8,678 nucleotides of DNA from Deltaproteobacteria bacterium (lineage in GTDB: Bacteria > Desulfobacterota > SM23-61): positions 1 through 8,678 of the forward strand of contig JAOUFX010000080.1 in NCBI GenBank assembly GCA_029857975.1. The letters are read 5' to 3'. This document shows positions 1 through 7,210 of the stretch, in pieces (positions within the stretch are counted from its first letter, which is position 1; the number at the start of each line of letters is the position of its first letter). Below the pieces are notes generated by a model. The model was not told the DNA's origin, searched no databases, and saw only the letters and a list, made by a program, of their open reading frames with translations. The position numbers were made by a program, and so were the translations under genes.

Positions 1-636
1 CCGCACAGGGGTCCCCAGGGCTCCCCCCAGGGCAGCCAGCATGGCCCCGAAAACAAAGACCCCGGTGAAGAGCGTGGAAATGTTGACGCCGATGGCACTG
101 GCCATCTCCCGGTCTGAAGCCGAGGCCCTCACCATCTTCCCCCACCAGGTCCTTTCAAAGAGCTGCCAGACCACAATGGCCACCGCCAGGCCAGCCCCGA
201 TGATGAAAAGGTTGTAAACGGGGAAAGGCCTTCCTACCACGGACACCGTTCCTTCAAAAAAACTGGGCAGGGGCGGAATTTTCGCTACCCCTCCCCAAAT
301 CATTTTCACCGCATCATCGAAAATCAGGATAAACCCGAAAGTGAGCAAGAGTTGGAAAGCATGGTCCAGGTTATAGATGTGGCGCAGAAAGAAGCGCTCC
401 ATCAGGTAACCCACGATTCCCACGGCAAGAAGACTCAGGGCAATGGCCAGCCAAAAATTGATTTCCCAGAGGCCATAGAAGGTGAAGGTGAAATAAGCCC
501 CCAGCATAAACAAGCTGCCATGGGCAAAATTAAGCACGCCCAAAACCCCGAAGACAATGGTCAGTCCCGCAGCCAATAGCCACAGGTACATGGCTACGCT
601 TAAACCCACTAAACCCTGGAAGGCTAAGGTTTCCAT
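1..636 (-). CDS. livH: Branched-chain amino-acid-type ABC transporter permease LivH (3' end beyond window)
   Basis: Inner-membrane permease of a high-affinity branched-chain amino acid (or related amide/organic acid) ABC importer; it normally pairs with LivM and the ATPases LivG/LivF. The frame is open from ATG at 636 to position 1, giving 212 codons of a protein usually about 290 residues long, so the C-terminus is missing. Visible hallmarks are a hydrophobic N-terminus (residues 8-33), the family signature LNFAHGSLFMLGAY (35-48), further membrane segments near 61-79, 94-107 and 142-160, and the cytoplasmic loop RASASDREMASAIGVN (170-185), which contacts the ATPase. A GGAGG ribosome site lies six bases upstream of the ATG, and no earlier start is needed. 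It follows the binding-protein gene by 70 bp on the same strand, so the two form one operon. Transporter type is secure; the substrate cannot be read from the sequence. Confidence 0.95.
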   Translation of the reverse strand, partial: METLAFQGLVGLSVAMYLWLLAAGLTIVFGVLGVLNFAHGSLFMLGAYFTFTFYGLWEINFWLAIALSLLAVGIVGYLMERFFLRHIYNLDHAFQLLLTFGFILIFDDAVKMIWGGVAKIPPLPSFFEGTVSVVGRPFPVYNLFIIGAGLAVAIVVWQLFERTWWGKMVRASASDREMASAIGVNISTLFTGVFVFGAMLAALGGALGTPVR

Positions 637-667
637 CTCCTTCCTCCCGTCCCCTTTGATTTCATAC

Positions 668-695
668 GGGGAGGGAGCCGACTCGGCCCCTCCCC
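668..695 (-). promoter_or_regulatory. GC-rich hairpin between binding-protein and livH genes
   Basis: The sequence contains an inverted repeat: GGGGAGGG-A-GCCG, a three-base loop, then CGGC-CCTCCCC, giving a 12-bp stem with one bulged A. No run of T follows it on the transcribed (minus) strand, so it does not look like a complete intrinsic terminator. Its place, just after the binding-protein stop and before the livH ribosome site, is typical of hairpins that protect the upstream mRNA or cause partial termination. Either effect would let the binding protein be made in excess over the permeases. That function is inferred. Confidence 0.6.
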
Positions 696-706
696 CGGGT
701 TTGAAT

Positions 707-2020
707 TCACTTTTTGAATGTAATGGCTTCAAAAGGAGGATGGCGGTAATAGGATTGGGCTGGGATCACTTTCAAGTCACCCAAAACAGGAATTGGGTAC
801 TTGGGATCCATCACCACTCTCCCTGCAGGTACGTTATAAACCGCCTGGTGGTCTTCCGGCCTGAAGAATCTTTTACCACCTGGGGTCATGATTTCCATTC
901 CTTCAATGGCTTTAATGAGTTCAGCCGTTTTTAGACTTCTGGTTTTTTCCACTGCCGCCTTGAAAACGTAGATGGTAGAGTAAGCCGTTTCGGCGGAATA
1001 GTTGGGAAGACGATTCCAACGTTTGCGGAAGTTAGCTACAAACTTTTTGTTTTCAGGGGTATCGGGATAATTGTGGATGTAACGGGCGGTGGCCCATAAT
1101 TTATCTTTAAATTTCCCGCCGGCGACTTCTCTGGAAATCCCTTCCAGTAAATCCACGGAGCCGCCCATGCATTGAAACCAGGCTTGGATCTTGTCGAAGA
1201 CTCCCAGCATAAGCGCCTGTCTGAGAAGCATGACTCCTTCCCCGGCCCAGGGGGTGGCATGGATGGCATCGGGTTTCGCGGCCATCACGGCTGCAATGTG
1301 GGAAGAAAAATCCATGGTCCAGAAAGGAGCCCAGGCTATGGAAACAAATTCTACGTCTGGACGGTACTTCTTCAGGGTATCTTGGAAGAGAGCCCAGACG
1401 GAGTATCCATACTCGTAATCGCAGTGGATTCCGGCCCATCTTTTAATATTGGGGAATTCTTTAAAGATAAGCGAAGACAGGATGCTTTCCTGGTAAACAG
1501 GGACAGAAATGCGGAAGATTTGTTTAATTCCTTTGCCGGCGACCAGCTCTTCGGTTAATCGGTGCGTAGAGGCATGGACAAACATACAGATGCGGTCCAG
1601 CTCCGGAAGAATGGGGCCTACGGCCATGGAGCTGCCGCTGGAATCCACCCCGAAAAGAAGATGAGCTCCCCAGTCGGTGGCCAAATACCTGGCATTTTTA
1701 ACCGCCACGGCTGGTTTAAGCTCTTCGTCCATGAACTTCATTTCGAGCTTGCTCCCCAGGACTCCACCCTTGGCGTTGATCTCTTCAATAGCCAGCGTTG
1801 AACCGGCGAGAATTTGCCAGCCATAATCGGCATGGGCACCGGAGGTGACCCCCTGCCCTCCGATTTTGATGACATCGACCCCTAAAACTTTCTTCTTGGA
1901 TTTGGCCTTCTGGGGGGCCGCCTCGCCTATCCCCCCTAATCCCCAGGCCATCCCGCCGATTCCGGCAGCCGTTGCCGCTTTCAAAAACGCCCGGCGACTG
2001 ATCTTCTTACGTTCGGTCAT
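707..2020 (-). CDS. Liv-type periplasmic substrate-binding protein with Tat signal
   Basis: A 437-residue extracellular solute-binding protein of the LivK/Peripla_BP_6 family, which captures substrate in the periplasm and hands it to the LivH/LivM permease. The N-terminus has a twin-arginine signal, SRRAFLK at residues 8-14, then a Gly/Ala-rich hydrophobic stretch to about 33 and a likely cleavage site near 34-37, so the protein is probably exported folded. The mature part begins with a beta-strand like those of the family (VDVIKIGGQGVTSG, about 48-61), followed by LAIEEINAKGGVLG (76-89), the usual lobe-one helix and turn. Ribosome site GGAGG lies close upstream of the ATG. It is followed by livH, which fixes its role in this importer. 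The ligand is unknown: family members also bind amides, urea and aromatic acids. A heptamer-repeat array begins just upstream of its ribosome site. Confidence 0.92.
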   Translation of the reverse strand: MTERKKISRRAFLKAATAAGIGGMAWGLGGIGEAAPQKAKSKKKVLGVDVIKIGGQGVTSGAHADYGWQILAGSTLAIEEINAKGGVLGSKLEMKFMDEELKPAVAVKNARYLATDWGAHLLFGVDSSGSSMAVGPILPELDRICMFVHASTHRLTEELVAGKGIKQIFRISVPVYQESILSSLIFKEFPNIKRWAGIHCDYEYGYSVWALFQDTLKKYRPDVEFVSIAWAPFWTMDFSSHIAAVMAAKPDAIHATPWAGEGVMLLRQALMLGVFDKIQAWFQCMGGSVDLLEGISREVAGGKFKDKLWATARYIHNYPDTPENKKFVANFRKRWNRLPNYSAETAYSTIYVFKAAVEKTRSLKTAELIKAIEGMEIMTPGGKRFFRPEDHQAVYNVPAGRVVMDPKYPIPVLGDLKVIPAQSYYRHPPFEAITFKK

Positions 2021-2036
2021 CGGTTCCTCCTCTCTA

Positions 2037-2099
2037 AGTCTCGAGTTCGGGTTTCATGTTCGCAGTTTCAAGTTTTTTTCATCAGGTTTAAGGTTGTTC
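2037..2099. repeat. Degenerate 7-bp-period array upstream of binding-protein gene
   Basis: Read on the plus strand this stretch divides without gaps into nine heptamers. The best conserved are GTTTCAT (2051-2057), GTTCGCA (2058-2064), GTTTCAA (2065-2071), GTTTTTT (2072-2078) and GTTTAAG (2086-2092); AGTCTCG, AGTTCGG, TCATCAG and GTTGTTC are more diverged. The rough consensus is GTTTCAA. It ends six bases before the binding-protein ribosome site, so on the minus strand it would lie in the 5' leader. The 72 bases between it and the next array (2100-2171) show nothing I can name. Confidence 0.65.
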
Positions 2100-2171
2100 T
2101 AAAACTCAGCGACTCTGGATCATGGATTTTTACCCCCCGAAGACTCTTCATCACCCCCTTTCTCTTCTCAA

Positions 2172-2234
2172 GCTTTAGGTTGTACGTTTTACTTTTTGCG
2201 CCTTGCCCCTTACATTTAACACTTTACGCTTTAC
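2172..2234. repeat. Degenerate 7-bp-period array at the 3' end of hemB
   Basis: Nine contiguous heptamers on the plus strand, with consensus close to GCTTTAC: for example GCTTTAG (2172-2178), GTTTTAC (2186-2192), CCCTTAC (2207-2213), ACTTTAC (2221-2227) and GCTTTAC (2228-2234). The array enters the hemB reading frame and supplies its stop codon and the last codons before it. Copies differ at one to four positions, so this is an old or slowly drifting array rather than a fresh expansion. It is the same length (63 bp) as the array upstream of the binding-protein gene but has a different consensus. Confidence 0.7.
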
Positions 2235-3204
2235 TTTGCAACACCTTCGCCGCTTCCTTGGCAAAGTAGGTTAAAATCAGGTCGGCTCCAGCTCGTTTGA
2301 TGGACGTGAGGACTTCCATCATCACGCGTTCTTCTTCCAGCCATCCTTGCTGAGCTGCGGCTTTGATCATAGAATACTCACCGCTCACGTTGTAGGCGCC
2401 CACCGGAAGATCAAACTCTTCCCGAACTGCCCTGATGATGTCCAGATAGGGGAGAGCGGGCTTGACCATGATGATGTCTGCCCCTTCCTGAACGTCCAGC
2501 CTTGTTTCTCGCAGGGCTTCCCTGGCATTGGCAGGGTCCATCTGGTAGGATCGGCGGTCTCCAAATTGAGGCGTGGATTCCGCGGCCTCACGGAAAGGAC
2601 CGTAAAATCCAGAGGCATGCTTGGCAGCATAAGACATGATGGGAATGTTTTCCAAGCCGTTCTGATCAAGAATCTCGCGAATACCCTTTACCCTCCCATC
2701 CATCATGTCCGATGGAGCGACCATATCCGCGCCGGCTTCGGCATGGGAGAGAGCCATTCTGGCCAAAAGGTCGAGGGTGGCATCATTATCCACCTGATCC
2801 TTAATCACAACCCCGCAGTGCCCATGGCTGGTATATTCACAGAGGCAAACGTCGGTAATGACCACGAGCTCCGGAAGCCTGTCTTTGATGGCCCGGATGG
2901 CTTGCTGGATGATTCCGGAACGGGCATAGGCTTCGGAGCCCCGGGGATCTTTCTTTTTCGGTATACCAAAGAGGATGATTGCTGGAATACCCAGGTTGGA
3001 AGCCTCTACCGCTTCCTTGACCGCCAAGTCCACGGAAAGTTGGGCGATCCCGGGCATGGAGTGAATCTCGTTTCTAACTTTTCGGCCATGAATGACGAAG
3101 AGAGGGTAGATGAAGTCATCCCTGGACAATTTCGTCTCCCGAATCATTCTCCTGAAATTCTCATTCTTTCTCAAACGCCGCGGGCGATAAACGGGGAAAT
3201 ACAT
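2224..3204 (-). CDS. hemB: Delta-aminolevulinic acid dehydratase (porphobilinogen synthase)
   Basis: Cytoplasmic enzyme that condenses two 5-aminolevulinate molecules into porphobilinogen, an early common step to heme, siroheme and cobalamin. At 326 residues it has normal family length. Both Schiff-base lysines are present: K195 in [14 protein letters not shown] and K248 in [12 protein letters not shown]. The metal loop [14 protein letters not shown] carries three cysteines (C120, C122, C130), which marks the zinc-dependent active-site type rather than the Asp-rich magnesium type. The start is supported by AAGGAG six to seven bases upstream of the ATG. It lies 92 bp downstream of valS on the same strand with no obvious terminator between them, so co-transcription is likely. 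No other tetrapyrrole gene is in the window. The last codons (SKA-stop) fall inside a heptamer array, so the extreme C-terminus may have been shaped by the repeat. Confidence 0.97.
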   Translation of the reverse strand: MYFPVYRPRRLRKNENFRRMIRETKLSRDDFIYPLFVIHGRKVRNEIHSMPGIAQLSVDLAVKEAVEASNLGIPAIILFGIPKKKDPRGSEAYARSGIIQQAIRAIKDRLPELVVITDVCLCEYTSHGHCGVVIKDQVDNDATLDLLARMALSHAEAGADMVAPSDMMDGRVKGIREILDQNGLENIPIMSYAAKHASGFYGPFREAAESTPQFGDRRSYQMDPANAREALRETRLDVQEGADIIMVKPALPYLDIIRAVREEFDLPVGAYNVSGEYSMIKAAAQQGWLEEERVMMEVLTSIKRAGADLILTYFAKEAAKVLQSKA

Positions 3205-3217
3205 CCAAAACTCCTTT

Positions 3218-3295
3218 CAAATTCGAAATGCGAAATTCGGGATGCGGAGTTAAAATATTTCGCACTCCGCATTCCGCAATCTGCATTCGGCAATC
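3218..3295. repeat. Paired, inverted 7-bp-period arrays filling the valS-hemB gap
   Basis: Two five-unit heptamer arrays face each other. On the plus strand 3218-3252 reads as units such as CAAATTC, GAAATGC, GAAATTC, GGGATGC. On the minus strand 3295-3261 reads GATTGCC, GAATGCA, GATTGCG, GAATGCG, GAGTGCG. Between them lies the eight-base palindrome AAATATTT (3253-3260). A perfect 9-bp inverted repeat, ATGCGGAGT (3242-3250) with ACTCCGCAT (3264-3272), sits at the inner edge, and weaker pairing continues outwards. The structure fills the space from the valS stop to the hemB ribosome site. There is no T-run after the stem on the transcribed strand, so it does not resemble an intrinsic terminator. 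Confidence 0.75.
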
Positions 3296-3296
3296 G

Positions 3297-5972
3297 TTAG
3301 ATTCCCTTCTTCCACCCTTGTACTCTTTCCAACCCTTCTTGCAGCTTGGCTCCCTTTTCCGCCAAGCCTCTCGCTTTCTCCTTTTCTTTCTCCACTGCCT
3401 CTAAGCGGGCTTTCCGCAAAAATTCTTCGTTATGCAGTTTCAGGTTCGTCCGGGTCATTTCTTCTTCTACTTTGGAGATTTCTTTGATAATCCGCCTTTC
3501 TTCATCATCAAGGTTAATTAATCCCTTTAAGGGTAAGAATACCTCTATATCCCCGACTATGGCAGTTGCTGCCGTTTTGGGCTTCTCGCCTGCTGATTGC
3601 AAGGAAATTTCCCCGGTGTGGGCAAGGCTTTCTATGTAAACCCGGTTAATCCTTAGGGGGTTCAAATCATCCTCTTTCCCACTATGGAGGATGACTTCCA
3701 CCGTTTTGGAGGGAGGAACGTTCAATTCGCTACGCAGGTTACGGATGGCTCCAATCACCCCCATGACCAGTTCCATTTCCGCTTCCGTTTCCGGCTGTAC
3801 TTCCCCTTCTTGAACCTTGGGAAACTCGGCGACCATGATGGACCCTTCATTACCCGGAAGTAATTGCCAGATTTCTTCGGTGATGAAGGGCATGAAGGGA
3901 TGGAGGATTCGAAGCGCGATGTCCAATACCCGAACGAGAGTATTCTGAGCCACCCATTTTGGCTCGGGATCATTTTCTTGATAAAGGACCGGCTTGATCA
4001 GCTCGATATACCAATCGCAGAACTCGTGCCACAGAAATTGGTAGATCGCCGAGGCAGCTTCATTAAACTTATAACTGTCCAAGCCCTGGCGCACCTCGCC
4101 GATGGTGCGATTCACCCGGCTTAAGATCCAGCGGTCAGCCAGCGTTAAATCCACCTGCCCTGGTGCCTGATGGGGGTTGTATCCCTGTAAGTTACTTAAG
4201 GTAAATCGGGATGCATTCCAGATCTTGTTGGCAAAATTCCTGTACCCCGCCAGGCGTTCTTCGGACAGCCGCACATCCCGTCCTTGCGCGGCAAAAGCGG
4301 ATAGGGTGAAGCGAAAAGCATCCGTACCGAACTTTTCAATGACGACCAGCGGATCTACGACATTCCCCCGGGATTTACTCATTTTTTGCCCGTCGGCATC
4401 CCGTACCAAAGCATGAATGTAAACATCTTTGAAGGGGACATCTCCCATGAACTTGATCCCCATCATCATCATCCGCGCCACCCAGAAAAAGAGGATATCA
4501 AAACCTGTCACCAAAACGGAAGTCGGATAAAAAATTTTCAGATCTTTTGTCTTCTCCGGCCATCCCAAAGTGGAAAAGGGCCAGAGTGCTGAACTGAACC
4601 AGGTATCCAGGACGTCTTGTTCTTGTTCAACCCGGGAACTGGCGCAAGCTGCGCATTGGTCAATCGGTTGAACCGAGACGGTTACTTCTCCGCAATCGCT
4701 GCAATACCAAGCCGGGATCCTATGGCCCCACCAGATCTGGCGGGAGATGCACCAGTCGCGTATGTTATTCATCCATTCAAAATAGGTACTCTCCCAAACC
4801 GGTGGAATAATCCCGGTGGCCCTTTTCTGCACGGCTTCGATGGCCGGACGAGCCAGGGTCTCAGCACGCACGAACCACTGCTTGGAAACCATAGGCTCGA
4901 TAACCGTCTTGCAACGGTAACAATGGCCGACATTATGAAGAAAGTTTTCTATTTTCTTTAATAAATTAAGATCTTTAAGGTCTTTGACGACTTCTTTGCG
5001 GCATTGAAACCGCTGTTGGCCGGCATATCTTCCAGCCTGGGTATTCATTTTCCCGGCGTCGTCTATTACCCGTATTACCTCCAGTCCATGCCGGCGGCCG
5101 ATTTCGAAGTCGTTGGCGTCATGGGCCGGAGTAACCTTCAGGGCTCCGGTACCGAATTCCTGAGTAACATATCCATCGGCAATTACAGGGATTTTCCGGT
5201 TCATCAGAGGAAGGATGACGTTTTCCCCGATAAACTTCATGTATCGTTTATCTTCGGGATGGACGGCAACTCCAGTATCCCCGAGCATTGTCTCCGGTCG
5301 GGTGGTGGCCACGACCAGATATTCCTTGGAGTCTTCCAGGGGGTATTTGATGTAATAAAGATGCCCCTGCTCTTGTTCGTGTTCTACTTCCAGGTCCGAG
5401 AGAGCTGTCTGGCAACGGGGGCACCAATTGATGATGTAGTCGCCCCGATAAATCAGGCCTTCCCGGTAAAGGCGCACAAAAACTTCTTTCACCGCCAGGG
5501 AAAGGCCTTCATCCATGGTGAATCTCTCGCGGCTCCAATCACAAGAGCTCCCTAATTTTTTCAGTTGTTTGATAATCTGGCCACCGAACTCTATTTTCCA
5601 CTTCCATACCCGTTCGACGAATGCTTCCCGGCCCAGTTTATGCCGGTTGGTTCCTTCTTCGGCCAACTGTTTTTCCACCACATTTTGCGTCGCAATTCCC
5701 GCGTGGTCCGTTCCCGGAAGCCAAAGCACGTTGAAGCCATCCATGCGCTTGTATCGGGCCAAAACATCCTGGAGGGTGTTGTTCAGGGCGTGGCCCATAT
5801 GTAAAGAACCGGTTACGTTGGGAGGAGGGATGACGATGGAAAAAGGAGGACGGACGGATCCCTCATCCGCCCGGAAAAGACTTTTGTCCTCCCAGAACTG
5901 ATACCATTTTTCTTCCACTTTTTGGGGGTTATAAACTTTTTCCCAGGTTTTTATTTCTTGCTCTTTTTTCAC
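3297..5972 (-). CDS. valS: Valyl-tRNA synthetase
   Basis: Class I aminoacyl-tRNA synthetase charging tRNA-Val in the cytoplasm. With the start used here it has 891 residues, normal for the family. Order of motifs: [16 protein letters not shown] with the HIGH-type HMGH at 58-61; CP1 editing domain with [11 protein letters not shown] (223-233) and the HDANDFEIG segment (284-292), which clears mischarged threonine; cysteine pairs C184/C187, C351/C354, C424/C427 and C440/C443, suggesting zinc knuckles; [11 protein letters not shown] (414-424); catalytic loop KMSKS at 530-534; anticodon-binding helices around 610-720; and a C-terminal coiled coil from about 822. The frame stays open to an ATG at 6095, but the extra 41 residues do not resemble a ValRS N-terminus and lie within the preceding gene. 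The GTG at 5972-5970, with GAGGAG five bases before it, gives the expected [20 protein letters not shown] opening. It overlaps the upstream stop by four bases. Confidence 0.97.
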   Translation of the reverse strand: MKKEQEIKTWEKVYNPQKVEEKWYQFWEDKSLFRADEGSVRPPFSIVIPPPNVTGSLHMGHALNNTLQDVLARYKRMDGFNVLWLPGTDHAGIATQNVVEKQLAEEGTNRHKLGREAFVERVWKWKIEFGGQIIKQLKKLGSSCDWSRERFTMDEGLSLAVKEVFVRLYREGLIYRGDYIINWCPRCQTALSDLEVEHEQEQGHLYYIKYPLEDSKEYLVVATTRPETMLGDTGVAVHPEDKRYMKFIGENVILPLMNRKIPVIADGYVTQEFGTGALKVTPAHDANDFEIGRRHGLEVIRVIDDAGKMNTQAGRYAGQQRFQCRKEVVKDLKDLNLLKKIENFLHNVGHCYRCKTVIEPMVSKQWFVRAETLARPAIEAVQKRATGIIPPVWESTYFEWMNNIRDWCISRQIWWGHRIPAWYCSDCGEVTVSVQPIDQCAACASSRVEQEQDVLDTWFSSALWPFSTLGWPEKTKDLKIFYPTSVLVTGFDILFFWVARMMMMGIKFMGDVPFKDVYIHALVRDADGQKMSKSRGNVVDPLVVIEKFGTDAFRFTLSAFAAQGRDVRLSEERLAGYRNFANKIWNASRFTLSNLQGYNPHQAPGQVDLTLADRWILSRVNRTIGEVRQGLDSYKFNEAASAIYQFLWHEFCDWYIELIKPVLYQENDPEPKWVAQNTLVRVLDIALRILHPFMPFITEEIWQLLPGNEGSIMVAEFPKVQEGEVQPETEAEMELVMGVIGAIRNLRSELNVPPSKTVEVILHSGKEDDLNPLRINRVYIESLAHTGEISLQSAGEKPKTAATAIVGDIEVFLPLKGLINLDDEERRIIKEISKVEEEMTRTNLKLHNEEFLRKARLEAVEKEKEKARGLAEKGAKLQEGLERVQGWKKGI

Positions 5973-5983
5973 ACCTTCTCCTC
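5969..5983 (-). promoter_or_regulatory. Ribosome site and GTGA stop/start overlap setting the valS start
   Basis: On the minus strand GAGGAG (5983-5978) is followed by five bases and then GTGTGA. The repeat protein ends on TGA (5971-5969) and valS begins on the overlapping GTG (5972-5970). This four-base overlap with a good ribosome site inside the upstream gene is the usual layout for translational coupling. It is the reason for preferring this start to the ATG at 6095. Confidence 0.8.
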
Positions 5984-6904
5984 GGCATCCACTTTGAGTT
6001 TCTCGATTTCTTGTCTCAATACTTCTGTAGCAATCAGGGGAAACATCTCCCGGGCTACCCGCTCTAATACCCGCATTCCATCCGAGGCCATCCATTCTTC
6101 GGTTTTCATCTGCAGGGCTTCCTTCTGCGCCTGCATCTTTTCCACTTCTGCTTGCAACTTTTCAATCTCTTTCCCGAAGGCTTCCGCGGCGATCCGGGGC
6201 ATCATCTCCCGGGCCCTCTGGTCCAAAACCTGCAAACCTTCGGCAGCCAGCCACTTTTCCGCCCTGGTGTTGAGCGCCTCTTTATGGACCCGGATTCCCT
6301 CCAATTCTTCTTGCAGCCTTTCGGCTTCCTTTTCCAATACCTCTTTGGCAATAGCGGGAATCATTTCGCGTACGCCCTGGTTCAGAACCTGTAACCCCTC
6401 TGAATCCAACCATTTTTCTACTTTCGCGCTCAAAGCTTCCTGTAGCGTCCTGATTTTCTCTACCTCGGCTTTGAACTTTTCGATTTCTTTTTCCATTTCT
6501 TCTTCGGCGATGCGGGGAATCATCTCCCGGACCCCTTGATTTAAAACCTGTACCCCCTCTGTACCCAGCCATCTTTCAGCCCGGGCGTTCAACGCCTCTC
6601 GAAGAGCCCGGACCTCTGATTCATAGTCTTCGCATAAAGGTGGAGGTTCAGCAGGTCGGGATACCTCCTGGCAAGTGTTCCGTTCAGTTTCAGGGACAGG
6701 TTTTTCTTCGGGAGTCGGGGGGGTAATGAGGGAAGGCATAGCTTCTGATGGGCTCGAAGCAGCTTCCTCTTGGGACCCTTCCTCTTCTCTCCGCTCATGG
6801 TTCGGCCTTCCTGAGGTTTCTGCATTCCCTCTTTCTGTATAGCTGGAGGATTCCTCTACAACCTCGGTTAATTCGATAATTTCTTCTTTCTCTCCATTGG
6901 TCAT
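5969..6904 (-). CDS. Hypothetical helical protein with four 53-residue tandem repeats
   Basis: I do not recognise a named family for this 311-residue protein. Residues 1-99 are rich in Glu, Ser and Pro and probably disordered, with no signal peptide or membrane segment. From residue 103 to the end there are four tandem repeats of exactly 53 residues (the last 50). Each opens with EAL and has Trp at 112, 165, 218 and 271, and Pro at 130, 183, 236 and 289. The core pattern is W-[LM]-x3-G-x2-VL-x4-REM-x-P-x-IA-x-E-x5-E-[IA], followed by a charged heptad-like helix ([16 protein letters not shown] in unit 3). The P-x-[IL]-[AV]-E-x6-E-I portion resembles, from memory, the C-terminal helical motif of PopZ-like proteins and of some deltaproteobacterial response regulators; that link is inference. 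A cytoplasmic, oligomeric scaffold or adaptor is plausible. GGGGAGG lies just before the ATG. It is coupled to valS by a four-base overlap. Confidence 0.85.
   Translation of the reverse strand: MTNGEKEEIIELTEVVEESSSYTERGNAETSGRPNHERREEEGSQEEAASSPSEAMPSLITPPTPEEKPVPETERNTCQEVSRPAEPPPLCEDYESEVRALREALNARAERWLGTEGVQVLNQGVREMIPRIAEEEMEKEIEKFKAEVEKIRTLQEALSAKVEKWLDSEGLQVLNQGVREMIPAIAKEVLEKEAERLQEELEGIRVHKEALNTRAEKWLAAEGLQVLDQRAREMMPRIAAEAFGKEIEKLQAEVEKMQAQKEALQMKTEEWMASDGMRVLERVAREMFPLIATEVLRQEIEKLKVDAEEKV
5972..6598 (-). repeat. Four in-frame 159-bp coding repeats
   Basis: The four protein units correspond to DNA segments 6598-6440, 6439-6281, 6280-6122 and 6121-5972 on the minus strand, each 159 bp except the last (150 bp, cut by the stop codon). 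The period is kept exactly with no indel, although the protein sequences are clearly diverged between units. This points to old duplication held under structural constraint. Unit 2 has Ala (A194) where the other three have the conserved Ile of the E-I pair. Confidence 0.85.
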
Positions 6905-6953
6905 AATCCCTCCCCTGGTAACAGTTTAGCCCTTTGAAAAAAGTCTACATTTT

Positions 6954-7025
6954 GTCATTCCCGTGAAAACGGGAATCCAGAACCCATCAGGAAAAATCCT
7001 GGATTCCTGCTTTCGCAGGAATGAC
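6954..7025. repeat. 72-bp inverted repeat of the GTCATTCCC…GGGAATGAC type
   Basis: The arms are 27 bases each (6954-6980 and 6999-7025) and match in 23 of 27 positions, with an 18-base spacer. Each arm is itself a small hairpin: ATTCCCGTGAAAACGGGAAT on the left and ATTCCTGCTTTCGCAGGAAT on the right. The whole is therefore a palindrome made of two palindromes. The left arm fits the ATTCCC-N8-GGGAAT form known for the neisserial dRS3 repeat, and very similar sequences occur between genes in many proteobacteria. It looks like a non-coding dispersed (MITE-like) element. No target-site duplication is obvious at its edges. Confidence 0.8.
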
Positions 7026-7041
7026 GACCTTAAAAATCCCC

Positions 7042-7065
7042 CTTTTTGGAAAGGTTTTCAAAAAG
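7042..7065. other. AT-rich hairpin
   Basis: CTTTTTGGAAA and TTTTCAAAAAG pair over about ten bases with a small loop and one G-T wobble. On the minus strand the stem is followed by GGGGG-A-TTTTT (7041-7031), so a weak terminator or attenuator in front of the repeat-protein gene is possible. It could also be the edge of another dispersed repeat. Confidence 0.4.
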
Positions 7066-7210
7066 CTAAAGTTATACGCATTTTTCACTTTTCAATGAAA
7101 TTAAGCGTGTTTTTTTAAAACGATAAACTGACACTTTCCCTGAAATTTTCCTGCAATTACCATAAAAAACCCCAGCAGTCAAGTAAGTTTGGAAATAAAA
7201 AAATGGACCT

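Larger units (their letters stand above)
6905..7210. other. 305-bp AT-rich intergenic region before the repeat-protein gene
   Basis: No coding frame is credible here. It holds the 72-bp inverted repeat (6954-7025) and an AT-rich hairpin (7042-7065). A weak promoter candidate reads towards the repeat protein on the minus strand: TATAAC (7076-7071) with TTCATT (7099-7094) 17 bases upstream, only three of six matches in the -35. If used, the transcript would start just before the AT-rich hairpin and both structures would lie in the leader. I see no clear hairpin plus T-run terminator after the dGTPase-like gene in 7140-7210; a T-rich run on the minus strand near 7164 has no stem in front of it. 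Confidence 0.4.

Noticed and set aside
2047..2076. Heat-shock-like promoter on the minus strand (CTTGAA, 15 bases, CCCGAACT)
   Set aside because: Both boxes are made of heptamer-array units, so the match is likely chance, and the -10 box is imperfect.
2037..2234. CRISPR-like array
   Set aside because: The units are 7 bp, contiguous and degenerate, with no spacers and no cas genes nearby.
2347..3300. A 317-codon plus-strand frame opposite hemB
   Set aside because: hemB is certain on the other strand with all catalytic residues. The plus frame has no family resemblance and runs through the heptamer array.
5973..6095. N-terminal extension of valS to the ATG at 6095
   Set aside because: The extra residues do not look like a ValRS and overlap the last repeat of the upstream gene, while the GTG at 5972 has a ribosome site and the expected protein start.
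5922..6539. A 205-codon plus-strand frame with periodic Ser/Phe-rich sequence
   Set aside because: It is the antisense of the four 159-bp repeats of the minus-strand protein, and its periodicity simply mirrors them. It has no ribosome site and no recognisable fold.
7140..7210. Intrinsic terminator after the dGTPase-like gene
   Set aside because: T-runs are present on the minus strand but no stable stem precedes them.
5984..7210. T-box or other amino-acid-sensing leader controlling valS
   Set aside because: No T-box elements are seen, and valS is preceded directly by another gene rather than a leader.
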